Assembly (NCBI RefSeq): GCF_964340395.1
Contig: NC_135552.1
Coordinates: forward strand, 17,252,694 to 17,316,693
Source: Glandiceps talaboti
Taxonomy: Eukaryota; Hemichordata; Enteropneusta; Spengelidae
DNA: 64,000 nucleotides
Direction: 5' to 3'
In this document: in pieces, positions 1 through 33,839 of the stretch
Layout of the letters: every line of letters starts with the position of its first letter
Position numbering within the stretch: position 1 is the first letter of the stretch
The notes under the pieces: generated by a model
The model's database searches: none
Seen by the model: only the letters and a program-made list of their open reading frames with translations
What the model was told of the DNA's origin: nothing
Program-made: the position numbers and the translations under genes

Positions 1-248
1 ATGTTGATATTTTCCTTCAATTGGATGAACGAAGAAAATATTGGGAATAATAATACCCCGGTATCTATAAATGACGTCGTATAGATGGTTAATGTAATGG
101 TGTGTTACTATAAGCTAATGTCTGATATTGAAGGCCACTTGACATGAATGCACCCAATCCCAGGTTAACTATCGGTAAGCTAAGTTCTGTACCCTGTTGT
201 GGAATGTACTGCAAAGATTTGACAGGTGTACATATAATCGTGGTAATT

Positions 249-21974
<21,726 letters not shown>

Positions 21975-23076
21975 TGCTCCAATTTCTGTATTTTCGTGTT
22001 CACATTATTCCCCTGCTGTGTTCAAGGATGAACGTACAGAAGCTTCTCCTAGCGGATCAACGACTCGCGTAAGAGTGTCGACAATCGTCGACTCCGAATG
22101 CCACCGTATCCTGTAGGCTATCGTTATGCTAATTGGGAGTTGTGACGTAAACTTGACGTTGATACTTGGTACATACTCTTTTTGTTTTTTGTATTTTATT
22201 CACATTCTCTTGAAAATTAAATTCAGTATATGCTTCTCCAAATAAAACCATTCCATATCTCTGGGTGATTGATCAGGGACTTTAAATGGTGAAAGACGAT
22301 TAAAATAAACAAAGTCTTGCCACAGGGAAAAAAACATGAATTATTACTAACAAAGAGAGTGGCAAAATTATGTCCCAACACTGTGTAAGAATATCCACAC
22401 ATACAGATAAAAAATTGTTTGCTTTGGCGCGCAAAACTCGGTCTGTACATTTAGAAAAAGCTTATCCAAAGCATACACGCAACTGTGTGAAGTACCGATG
22501 TATCAAGGAGACTTATGGGAAATTTAAGATACTGAGGGCGATATTAATATTCATGAAAGTGAGTGATAGTTATCTGGTGTTATCATAAGCATATTACCGT
22601 GGTAAAACATTCATGTATTGCCGAACCTAAGTAACACGATACGTTTTTATAGGACTAGAACATATTTGATAACAGAACCTTGCAGAAATGAATGTATAAT
22701 AATACATCAGCGTTAGCATAATATGAAAATGTTTTATTTTAAAATCATCCCCAAGCATATATTCATCACGTTTACATCGAAATAAAAGAGATAGGCTGGC
22801 GTAGACGCTACATCTGGAATTGAGTAGGTATGATATATATCGTTGTCGACGTTCGAATTCATGTCAATGGACCTCTATCACGTGATGCTCACTAAAAGGG
22901 CAATTTAATAACTACAGTCAACCTGGAAAGCTGACAAATGTGTGTCACTTTGCTATATTCATCTTGTCAATATGTATATTTGTCTTAAAGTGACACGTCT
23001 TTTCACTGCCATGTAAAGGTTTGGGTATGATTGTTTTCATTTAGGAAATAAAAGTCGTCGAGTGTACTACATTATA

Positions 23077-23165
23077 TGGTGGTGGTGGTGGTGGTGGTGG
23101 TGGTGGTGGTGGTGTGTATGTGTGTCTGTGTGTGTCCGTGTGTGTGTGTGTGTGTGTGTATTTGA

Positions 23166-23216
<51 letters not shown>

Positions 23217-23312
23217 TGCGTGCGTGAGTGCGTGCGTGTGAACGTTTTCATGCGTGTGCGTGGATCTGTGTCCGTGTCTGTGTGTCTGTGTCTGTGTCTG
23301 TGTCTGTGTTTG
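23077..23312. repeat. Compound (TGG)n-(TG)n-(TGCG)n-(TGTC)n array
   Basis: Adjacent arrays of GGT, GT, GCGT and GTGTCT units; the long frames on both strands are repeat-derived. Confidence 0.95.
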
Positions 23313-24010
23313 TATGTAAAGAGAGACATCGTCACTGTGATGAAAAATATGTATCTCCATTATGCATGTGTGTTGTATTAATTATACGGGTGACTTTTTA
23401 TTGAAAGATTGTTCACTATTAGTATTTACTGCAACGCTGTGCGATTGATGGGGTAAAACTTAAAGAAAACACACATGTTTGTTTAAACCCTGTGCTAGGC
23501 TGAGTTGTCAGCAGCCGACTTTATCCTTACATCATTCAAGCCAATCTCGCTTTGCTATGTCTATATGCGATGTCCAATGGTCGGATTCTCTGCAACGTTT
23601 CCAAGCCATCATGCGATGTTCAAATTACACACGTGCTTTAACGTTTAGAGTATCACAGTGTGACAGTGACTCGTGACAACTTGACCATATGTCGTCCATC
23701 TAATCTAGCAAATGGCTTCAAAAGATTTTGTAACAATAAAACCCACTTAACCTTCTTTTTATAAACAGCGGCGTGAATACAGGTACTAGTATTATGAAAC
23801 TGCCATGGCTGCTCGTCAATAAACTACTAACAACATGAACAAACTTACTGCAACCATATAGAAATAAAGACAACTACCAGCACTAAAAATGCACAACCTG
23901 TGTTGAAATAGCATAAAACGCTTTTATAAATGCTACCATAACTAGGCTTTAGGCAATTTTATACACATGTCTATCAGGCTCTATGTTCAACGTTCCCATT
24001 CAAGTATTAT

Positions 24011-24165
24011 CAGGGAATAGCGCGAACGCAGTCCCCCGGGCACTACCATAAATTTTACACCCGAGTCACCCATATTTGGGGTAATCGCAAAAGTCAACCA
24101 TCCCGGAGTGCAATTGACAAGCCTCACCCTGCTGGGGAAGCAACCTTCTTTTTGGTTTGAGGTAT
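24011..24165 (-). pseudogene. U1 snRNA-like sequence with defective 5' end
   Basis: Minus-strand sequence matches U1 small nuclear RNA from stem-loop II to the 3' end: GAGGCTTGTCAATTGCACTC, GCGATTACCCCAAATATGGG, an Sm-like site AAATTTATGGTAGTG and the stem-loop IV hairpin GGACTGCGTTCGCGCTATTC ending CCCTG at 24011. The 5' part does not match: the invariant ACUUACCUG that pairs with 5' splice sites is missing, and the loop I sequence bound by U1-70K is not recognisable (ATACCTCAAACC instead). U1 normally pairs with pre-mRNA 5' splice sites in the nucleus. This copy is therefore probably a pseudogene, a 5'-truncated retrocopy or part of a snRNA-derived SINE. A variant U1 is less likely. Confidence 0.8.
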
Positions 24166-26431
24166 TACGCAATCAAAACCCTACCACCGCCTTTTTCTGA
24201 TATCATTTTTAATAAATTGAAGTGCGCCATCAGTCGACTGTTGTGTCTTTTCGAACACGATTTTTAATACATCAGATGCGTAGTTTGACTGAATTTAATA
24301 GATAGACTAACTGTATCTGTATCATTCGGAAAAGTATTCGGGGAGATGTGTTCGAGATATTGTATAGCATGAGATTGAAGTCTACAGTTGTGATGATATT
24401 AAAGTGATGTACGAAGACAGATTTAAACCATGACAAGATAACTGATGCGAACTTTTAGGAGACAAAAATATGTTAAGTTGTCTACCGGATATTATTATAC
24501 GAATTTAGAGGACATTTTTGTCTACATGTAGTAGCCTATAGTATGGTAACCGAGGAGATCAATTTTGAAAAAAAAGTAAAGAAAAATAGAATAAAAAAGA
24601 CAAAAAGACAACAAAAAAGAAAAGAAAGATAGAAGACAAAGTTTAAAGAAGACAAAAAGTATATTTCTTTTTTTAAACTGCCAATTGATGTGAAATAAAC
24701 TTTTCTTTCTCTCTTTGTTGTTTTTTCTTCAAGTTTTCTTTTTTTAAATCAAAAGATTTGTGATATCATGAGCCTCCTCGGTTGCCGTAGCATAGCCCAA
24801 GTGCGTACCGTGACGTCAGAGGTTATTGTATTGTGGATTATTTTCCACGACAATTCAATCATGTTATTGTCAAGTATTGTAGCGCTTGTTTTAGACCAAA
24901 GAACAGGAAAGCCCAGACATCATAAATTTATTGAATCTTCTTTATTCCACTATGTTTCGAGCCCAGACAGATTTATAATTCTAAAAGATACAACGAAATA
25001 AAATAAAAGTAACTATAATGTTGAAAATAAATGTTGATGTACCTTTTAAAATTATTAAATATTCAACCCCTTTCCAAATCTAAATCCTCAAGCTACTGGA
25101 AGTGTTTGGAAGATATGAATGGACATGAAACACACCTGTGTGGGGTCTCAAATTGGCCAATCGGTTTTGAGAATGTGTTCACAAATTAGCAAGGTGTTCT
25201 GAGCAACAGACCAGTGATTGGTCGATTCATTTCAACCACCTGACACTTGTGGAATACGCGTGTTTTCATCAATTTTCTCATTATGAGATTTGAGTTGGAT
25301 GGGAGCACATGTATTTGACACTGTACGTTGAGAGGCGTTTGGAGAGATATTAATCTAGTTTGGCTTCTCCACGATTTCAGGAGCACACTGGTGAGTACAT
25401 TGATTCCCTGTGAACTCTAAATTTTTCATGTCGCCTCTTGAAAATGTTTGGTTTCGTCCGCAATATTTGAAATCGGCTCAGTGTGCCTCAAAATCCTGCG
25501 TTGATTTCACTGACCACTGAGTTACCACTATCGCCACTCTAAGTATGAATGCTGGCCACGGTGTACTGTACAGTAATTGGACACATCACGTCATTTCATT
25601 AACAGGTGTAGTGCATGTGCCAAGTGTGGTAAAACAAAATATGTATCGTCGTCACATTTTGTCTGATAGAATGTCCTCTCCATTTATTAACCTCTAAAAT
25701 TATCCAAACCTACAAGAATTATCAGCAAATTCGGGACGTCATTTACCATAATTCAGACTCTGATGTTTGGGTGTACAGCCATATTGTAATTTGTATGATT
25801 ATCAAGTCTGTTCATATTTGACCTTAGTCTATCTGCTAGCCCTCGGATGTTCTTCCGATAAAATACGACACACAGCCGAACAACGCTATCGAGGATGGAA
25901 CATAAAATTCGGGCAGGCCCTCACATGCGAACTTCGTTCGCCTATAGTTTTAGCATCGAAAGAAAGCCCGAACGTCTAGCAGCAAGACTAATTTGACCTT
26001 AACTTTTGGTGATTAAGTTATATTTTCCACCTGCAAAGAGACCTCGAATATGCATACATTCTGCTCTGATTTAAGCAAGGTGTAGGCATTAAACTTACTT
26101 TTTTTCAGCAGTTGTACAGTTTTAGATTAGTTACAATTATTGTTACTTTGGTTTTTGTTTTTGAACTTTTTATTGTTCCTAGCTAGGTTTGCACTAAAAG
26201 TTATTTTTTTAGTGCCAACCCCGGAAGAACAACAAGTTCAATAATGAAAAATAAAAGGTCAAAACGAAAACTACAGTTATTGCATCTATATCCAAGACAC
26301 AAAGCTTAAAACTAATATGCCACATTGTGTTTTTTATGTATTTTTATGTTAAAAACAACTGCATAATTTTTTCTAGTGTACAGGATTGTCTTATCGTACC
26401 AGTACATAATGATTCCGTTTAGTTAAATTCC

Positions 26432-27512
26432 ACATTGTTAGAAAACATGTGCATTTCTTGCGGGGTATCTCAGGGTTCAATCTTGGGACTTTATTTTTCA
26501 CCTACGTATATATCAATGACTTGCCGGCAAGAGTTACAAAGGCTCGAGCAATTATGCATGCAGATGACACGGCTATTTTCTATTCAAGCAAATCACAACC
26601 TGCCGATATTGAAGTGACACTTACAGAGGAAATAATGTATGTCAAGGCCTGGCTTGACTCAAACAAGTTAACACTGAATACAAGTAAAACCAAGACCATG
26701 CTTTTCGGTTCTTCTAGAAGGCTGAAACTAAATCCAGTTTTGCAAATGCAAGTGGAGGGAGACCTATAGTAGAGCAAGTGTGTGATTTCAAATACTTAGG
26801 GGTTTGGCTGGATTCGAAATTGAAATTTTCAACACATTTCCCAAACTTCTACTAAAATATCTCTAAAACTTGGTCTACTTTCTAGAATCTGACACTTTTT
26901 GCCGTTGGGACTTAGGAAGATGATGTTCAATACCTTAGTCCTTCCCTATTTCGATTATGCTGCGAATGTATGGTGTAATACGAATCAAAAGTATTTGAAG
27001 ACACTAGAACTCCTCCATAAATGAGCTGGTCGACTGCTCCTCGAAGTTCCCCTTGATACCAGTACGGTTTGGGTTTATGAAAATTTGGGTTGGGTCAGCT
27101 GGCAACACTCGTCTACAAAGCCGTAACAGGTCATGCACCTAGTTGCCTCACTGAAATGTTCAGTCTTTCCAACCAAATTCATCTTCATAACAAAGCAAAG
27201 GTAACATATTCATCCCTAAAGTTAAAACTGAATATGGGAAACGGGCATTTCACACAGTGGCGCTGTTCTATGGAACAAGCCATAAGATCGGCTCCGAACC
27301 CATCAATTTTTTTTAAAGAGATCTGAAGAAATGTAGTCTGGTAATGTAATTGGATATATTTTTAAAGGACACTATACCCTGTAACTTTTGTGCTTGTTTG
27401 TCACTTTTCTGTTTGTTTTCCTATGTACATAATCTTGCGACAGGTTCCATTGGGAGAACAGTGTTTAAGCACTGAAATGGTGTCAGTATATGAAATAATG
27501 AATAAATAAATT
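26432..27512 (+). pseudogene. Decayed non-LTR retrotransposon reverse transcriptase fragment
   Basis: In several frames one reads the non-LTR reverse transcriptase series: CGVSQGSILG (motif before the palm), YINDLPARVTKARAIMHADD then TAIFYSS (catalytic ADD motif), WLDSNKLTLNTSKTK, KYLGVWLDSKLKF, then YFDYAANVWCN and a C-terminal YKAVTGHAPSCLTEMFSLSN typical of CR1/Jockey-like elements. Frameshifts near 26450, 26765 and 27090 and an internal stop at about 27022 break it. The 5' part with endonuclease and the early RT motifs is absent. A tail TGAATAAATAAAT ends near 27512. Confidence 0.88.
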
Positions 27513-28130
27513 ACACAATGTGGATGCAATCGTATAATTAATGTACTAGTACTTGTAAAACAAAGGGTTCAGACACATGAAGTGGTGTAAACTAAAATTA
27601 ATTATACTCCTCTGCAACTCTTCCCCATTGTTTCTACTGTGTGCTCTCATTTAGTGGACAGTTTTTCAGTTAACGGGACACTTTTTACACAAAGAAAGTG
27701 TCTGCATACCTTTAATCCATGAAAGGGATTAAATAACTGAGAACTACGTGTGAGTATAAAAACGGGTCCGAAATACTGTTCGTATTGGGACTGTAACTGT
27801 GTTTATACAGTGCGAGTCTTTGCCAGATTCGTGGATTTCACACTGAACTTTTGGGGAAAACATCGAATTATTTGACCGACACGAGAATAAGTTTTATTTG
27901 TTCAACTTCAATAGAGCATCTATCACCTAAACTAAACCCGTTAACTAACGGAACACCAAAGCCCGACATGAACCAACCCGCCAACACCTACTTGCCCGCA
28001 CCCAATACCTCACACAATAACAACCAACACCTTCACACACACAGTACCAACCAACCAACACATAGACAATAATGATGATATTTCTATTGTCTGCACTCTA
28101 TATAAACAGCACACCCAGAGAGTAGAAATC

Positions 28131-28314
<184 letters not shown>

Positions 28315-28647
28315 GGATGGGATATTTATAATGAATTTTGTAATTAACATGATAATGGATAAGAGGTTATGTAATAGGGCTGTAGATGACAAGGTTGACT
28401 CGATCTCTGGCATAAAAAATCCCTAAAAACTCGTCGTATAACTTCGTTATAGGACAAGTCCTCGGCCATTTGCTGTAAATAATAGGACACTTTTGGGTAA
28501 AGCTCCATTATTTTGTCCGAGGCGCATATTTTCAGTAAATGGCCTCTGGCCTCTTCATATAACTATCAAATAATTCCTGTGGATTAAAAGTGATAATACT
28601 ATTCCAACCCACATGGCTTCAATGGAAATACCACATTTTGCGGTCTT

Positions 28648-28686
28648 CCCCACCCCACCCCACCCCACCCCACCCCACCCACCACC
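28648..28686. repeat. (CCCCA)n array
   Basis: Pentanucleotide array, about seven units; C-rich on the plus strand. Confidence 0.94.
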
Positions 28687-28784
28687 GTTCGACTAAACAT
28701 AAAGAGTAGATAAATCGAGTTTAGGCTCCATCAATTCAATGCGTTGTTAGGCGTCCATGACAATCGCCAAAAAACCTACCAGGC

Positions 28785-28786
<2 letters not shown>

Positions 28787-28829
<43 letters not shown>

Positions 28830-28830
28830 G
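28787..28830. repeat. (AGAC)n microsatellite
   Basis: About 11 tetranucleotide units; same motif family as at 6409, 11854 and (as CTGT) 44120. Confidence 0.95.
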
Positions 28831-29865
28831 CGAAAAAACAAACTCGGAAATAAAATACAATAGTAGGATGTCACGTAAAATTAACTTTTCTGTGTAGACC
28901 ACTGTGACAGCTTGTACGCTTAGCCTATTACAAGCATTATAAACACCGTGTGGCGCGATATTGCTCTTTGTGTCAAGCGTTCTGGCCTTATTACTATAGT
29001 ATTGTGTTCTCTACAGCGCTTATCACTACATCACGACATAAGCCTGTGTATCCTCTGTAATAATTTGTATTGGTAGATTGTGTATATGTCACCAAAATAA
29101 TTTATTTTAGGGAGCATTCACTGAGAATAACAAGAGGGAAGGGCCGGGAGGAATTAGGGGGTGGGGCACTTTTTTTACAAATTGGTCCTCGGGAGGGGGC
29201 CATATTTTAGAAAGTGGAAATTAGGGGATTCTACATTATTTCGTGATTTTAGCATAAAGGTAAACATAGGACAAAAAAAAACACGCTCATTAACATTCTT
29301 AAATTTTCCCGTTTTTATTCTCTTTCTTAGGAATTCGCCCCTATTTATATCATTTCGTGCTGAAGTTAAATTGCATTTTCTACGTATCTTCAGACTAAAT
29401 AAGGTTTATATAAATAATACAATTCAGTTCGTCCGAATATTTCTATGCATTAAATAGTAATGTTTAAAACTCTGCCATTTTAATATTAACTCATGTCAAT
29501 AAATAGTGACGTCACCATCTACTGCTAAGTATTGCTGTTATAACTTCCGTCATCTTGAAATTGACACAACTTATAAAAGCAATCCACTCGACAGAGATCT
29601 ATTGTATCTCAGACCACTACAGATTCTATGGACCATCGTGTGTCTAACAATATGCCACACCATTATGTACATGTATGTGTTTCTGTGACTGTGTCTGTTC
29701 GTGTATGTGTTTAATTCCCTAACGACCCAAATACTCTTTCCTCGAACACCCAGGATTACCTCGTCTTTATTTAGCAGTCGCCAATGATGCGATTATAAAC
29801 AGGCACTGATTTGATAAAGGGGAAAAATTGCGATGCGATGCGATGGGTATTTTCCTCAAGATTGC

Positions 29866-32800
29866 TTAAAGTTTTCTTCGTTTCTTTAAACTAATTTCTC
29901 CAGAAGTTGGTGTAATAACATCGGTTAGGTACATGGATACAGCATCACGCGCCTGTCTCTTTGCGAAAATCAAAGATACCCAACTGCTGTGCCTCCATCC
30001 AACGAATATTTTGGAATCTGTGTAAGAAATGTTTATGAATGAAAACATAACATACAAGTTGTTACTTTCTAAGTTGTACATTGCTTCCACTGGTCCAGGA
30101 AAGACACATCAATGTTTCAGATAGATATATGTCTTTTTAATATATCGCTTTTTTGTTTTCATTTTTCGTGATTATTTCTATATACTATACTGGTAAAGTC
30201 AATCACAGGAACACGGAGGAATTATTAAAATATAATTGTTCATGAATTTGTGAGACTTGAACATTGCTTGTGAGTCAAAACCATTAGCTGCTGATTGACT
30301 GACTGTGACTATCACCTCTACGTAAAACTGTACATATGTTATAAGACTTACGGGTGCAAATTTCCTGCTCTATCAAAGACCAATAATAGTTGTCATGTTT
30401 ATATTTGTCTACATCCGGGTACTTTGGTTCCTTGATATCACTCGTACTGATAACATTCTGCACACCGCCATCTTTCAGAATTTTTAGAAATAACTGAAAA
30501 AAAAGATGACTGACTTGTGAATGTCTTTTTTGATCTTTGATGGAGTGTGTTATTGCATATATTTACATGATTATATTCTTTATAATTTTATTTTTATATT
30601 TGAGGGAGATTTGTGGTCGAGAACAACAAATATCAGCGCATGTACACTATGCCTTTCGATTTCGATGTTGTCACGTGACTCATGGCGCCGCCATGTTTAA
30701 TTTGATCATGTGACCCAAGAGAAATGATTTCTTCCGCCTGATTTACACGTTGTAATTCACATTGTATGATCTTAAGAATTGATAAAGAAACAAAAAAATG
30801 AAAAAATAAAAAATAAACAGAAACATGATAAACAACAACCTTGGTTTTTAATACGAGGAGTAAGATATCAAAGTTAACAGTACATCTGCACACTACCAGT
30901 AAGCCTGCATGCCGTGCTAGCACTCGCTATCACTAGGAGTACTGCCCATTTGTTATTTAACTTTACTTCAACCCGTGGTAGGAGGATAATTAAAACAACA
31001 ACAATAGCTATGTCATTTTCTTCAAATAATAACTATGTACAAATACTTCTTTTTATCATGATTTAATAACACGACTCACCTTAGAATAAAAAGGAATCGC
31101 AACATATATACACGCCATGTTGTTGTCTGACATTAACTTGCGTATGTCTTTTACACCCGCAATAGCAGTCTTTTCCAATTCGACCAAATATGCTGTTTTC
31201 TCTTCGTTACAATCACGAGGTGGCGCACAACTTGTGACAAAAGTGAAAAAAATATTTAATCTAATGTTAATGCACAACATTTTACAACCTATGTATTGGT
31301 AGTATAATTCACCATGAACATGTGCGTTCATAATGTAGAAAACTTGGTTTCGGTGAATAAACAAAACAATTGAAAATCATAATCATCACATAACGATGCC
31401 ATCCTTCATCCCATTTTAGTGGCGCTTAATAAATATTCTATGAAAATAGAAAAAATGTGTCTCAATAACTCATTAATTTATAGCAAAAGGATCCCAATGC
31501 ACAAGTAACTGTAGACAGGCTTATAGAATATAGAAAACAGAATCACAACTACAGATAGAATATTCTATTTATGTGTACTCCCCCAAGGTGACAGTAATCT
31601 TCTTGTTCACACCACGAGAGTTCCATGTATTCTGGTCACCAGCACCTAGTTTTTGTCTCGTAATTGTTATAATTGTATAAGATCTGTGATCGGATAAGCA
31701 AAGACATCCTAAAAAGGTGAAAATTTAAATTACCGTTCTGTCTAAATGAAAGAATCTATCTGAGGGAAAGTTTTGTACACATATACAAGATGGTATGAAT
31801 ATTTTGGCATGCATGTCATTCCTGTAACGAGAGGTAATTTTCATGATACAAAAGTTGTCCATTTGTTTTAGGTTCACAATGCTAAACCTGAATATTCTGT
31901 TATTTCACTTAGATCTTCTTCACATAGAGGAGATCAAGAGCCGTCTACAAATGTATCTTTTATTGGCTGTGTACATATTAAGCATATCAAATAAAAATAC
32001 GACAGATGTGACAACGCCTTTTGGGTGGTCTAATAGTACTAATACTTTTAAAGACATGTTTTCTAACATTAAGACAGGATTTACTTATTGAATTGACCCG
32101 AAGTGCAATTCTCTATGTACAGAGGAATAAACCATTCATACATATTACTTTCTAAATTGAATGAATGAATGAATGAATGAATGAATGAATGAATGAATGA
32201 ATGAATGAATGAATGAATCTGAACATTAAAAAAAAGCTAACGATCTTTATGATGAAATAAATTCAAAAGATTTGCATCTCCAAATTGCATATATTATACT
32301 GGTCAGAATTCGCCACGAATTAAAGTAACAGCTGGTTCTCATGGTCGTAAAGCCTTTAGCCTCTTTACGGCGGCGCTTAACAAACGTTATATTGGGAGCA
32401 GGCATGATCATATGAGTACAGTAAATAAAACATAATTTTGGAGTTATTTATGTAAACATACCCTTCCCCTGATTTATTTCTCCAATTAAGGGCAAGATAT
32501 GGTCTACCATCGCAAAGTTCCTCCACAATCTGGTCAGCAGCTTTCTGTACTTCAGGAATCAATACGAGATGCTCAGTTACTACTCTCGACAAATTCGCGT
32601 CCAGTTCTTGAGATCCTCCATAGGGTGGTGTCCTCCACCAATTCGGTGTTAGAACGCCAAGACATCGTGTGGAATTGAAGTTGTCAAGAGTGTGAACCTT
32701 TCCACTTGAATGATCCGGAACAGGAATATTGATGAAATACTCGTTGCGATAATGTTCCTCCATTCTATCCCATACCTCTGGTCTTGATTTGAACCCCAAC

Positions 32801-33727
32801 AGAACTTCGACTGTATGGTTACACGCACGAATGTATTCTTCAGGAGTGACAAAATCTGCAATCTGCTTAAGTTTATCTATATCAAAGGTCTCACTGGCAG
32901 GACGCCCAGTCTTTTGTCGATCTTCTTGATGGAATGACAATGGCCAAAAATATGGGAGCATGAGTGTTCTATTAGAGTAGATTGCACAAGCAATCGCTTT
33001 CCGGAATTGTCCGTATTGTACATTGGGACCAGTCAAATCATAGTGTACATATAGCAGGTATCGACGACCAGAGTCAGCAACATTGTCCTTTGTGGTTAGT
33101 TGAATATTCTATCAGACGAAAAACAAGTGAAAGAAAACACCAGAGTTAATGTTCACATTTTCCACATTCTCAGTATGACGAGTCTCACCGTAAAATGGTA
33201 CAGTTACTTCAATAGTGTCGTGTAAGATGTCTTCATCATGTTGGGATTCAATGTTTAAATTTCGTGACAAATTGGGCTGTTGTCATACACTTTTGATGCG
33301 ATATCTGTACTATTTTAACTTAAGCAAAAACACATCGCAGTTTTATAAGGTGGGTAGTCGATAACATAGTATACATTGTACATATACATCGAAATTAATG
33401 CTTTGAGCAACGTACCGTTTGTTCTCCCTTTTCCTTGTCAGTTTTAATTCCTTCTTGTCCCGTTTCGTCATGTTTCTTTGTAACCTCAATATCGCCATGG
33501 TCTTCTTCTTGCACTTTGGTTAGTTCTTTGTTTTTCTTTTCTGTCATTAACGTTGTAATTTTTTCATCAAGTTCTTTAACCTTAGCCGTTACTGCATCGT
33601 TTGAAAATATAAAATATCCAACTTTTCCAATGGTTTGTGTTTTCCATTCTGCCACCACGAGAATGACAAGTACTGCCATCAGTAGTACAGAAAACTTTGA
33701 CCGTGTCCGTAGAAGAGTAAAGGACAT
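29866..33727 (-). CDS. O-fucosyltransferase-like type II membrane protein, copy A (5 exons)
   Basis: Predicted GDP-fucose-dependent protein O-fucosyltransferase-like enzyme of the secretory pathway. Exons: 33727-33416, 33108-32462, 31230-31080, 30493-30352, 30017-29866; intron phases 0, 2, 0, 1; 467 residues. I start at the ATG of MSFTLLRTRSK; the open frame upstream has only a GTG. Residues 1-11 are basic, about 12-26 form a membrane anchor (FSVLLMAVLVILVVA), then a charged stem (45-104). The catalytic part opens with YLLYVHYDLTGPNVQYGQFR and AIYSNRTLMLPYFWP (family motif I) and has YLALNWRNKSGE (residues 308-319), equivalent to the H-x-R nucleotide-sugar motif but with Asn for His. The end has SKIFVGWRHSSW, like the family's final F-x-G...SSW. 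AATAAA occurs at 29771-29766. No lesions; substrate unknown. Confidence 0.87.
32157..32218. repeat. (TGAA)n microsatellite
   Basis: About 15 units in intron 2 of gene A. Confidence 0.96.
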
Positions 33728-33775
33728 CGTGAAAACCACTCGTTCAATTCACCAATATGAGTATAGCATGACACG

Positions 33776-33788
33776 TCTGATAATCAGA
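33776..33788 (-). promoter_or_regulatory. Palindromic upstream block, gene A
   Basis: TCTGATTATCAGA, a perfect inverted repeat around a central base, about 50 bp upstream of the gene A start codon and followed by CGTGTCA. The same block stands upstream of genes C and D, and a damaged version upstream of B. Putative transcription-factor site or core promoter part; function inferred only from conservation. Confidence 0.45.
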
Positions 33789-33839
33789 TCATGCATACTT
33801 AGTGAAATTATATTACAAATATAACAGCTTGTTGTCCTC

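Noticed and set aside
23987-24172. 61-codon minus-strand open frame
   Set aside because: The nucleotide sequence is a U1 snRNA-like locus; the open frame is incidental.
24768-25001. 77-codon plus-strand frame with hydrophobic stretches
   Set aside because: No homology, no splice context and AT-rich intergenic setting; chance frame more likely.
28648-28686. CCCCA array as telomere-like sequence
   Set aside because: Unit and short length do not match an animal telomere repeat (TTAGGG type); treated as a simple microsatellite.
33435-33824. Plus-strand open frames opposite exon 1 of the array genes (also 41263-41757, 49067-49438, 56095-56367)
   Set aside because: Antisense shadows of the anchor and stem exon; they recur only because the exon is duplicated.
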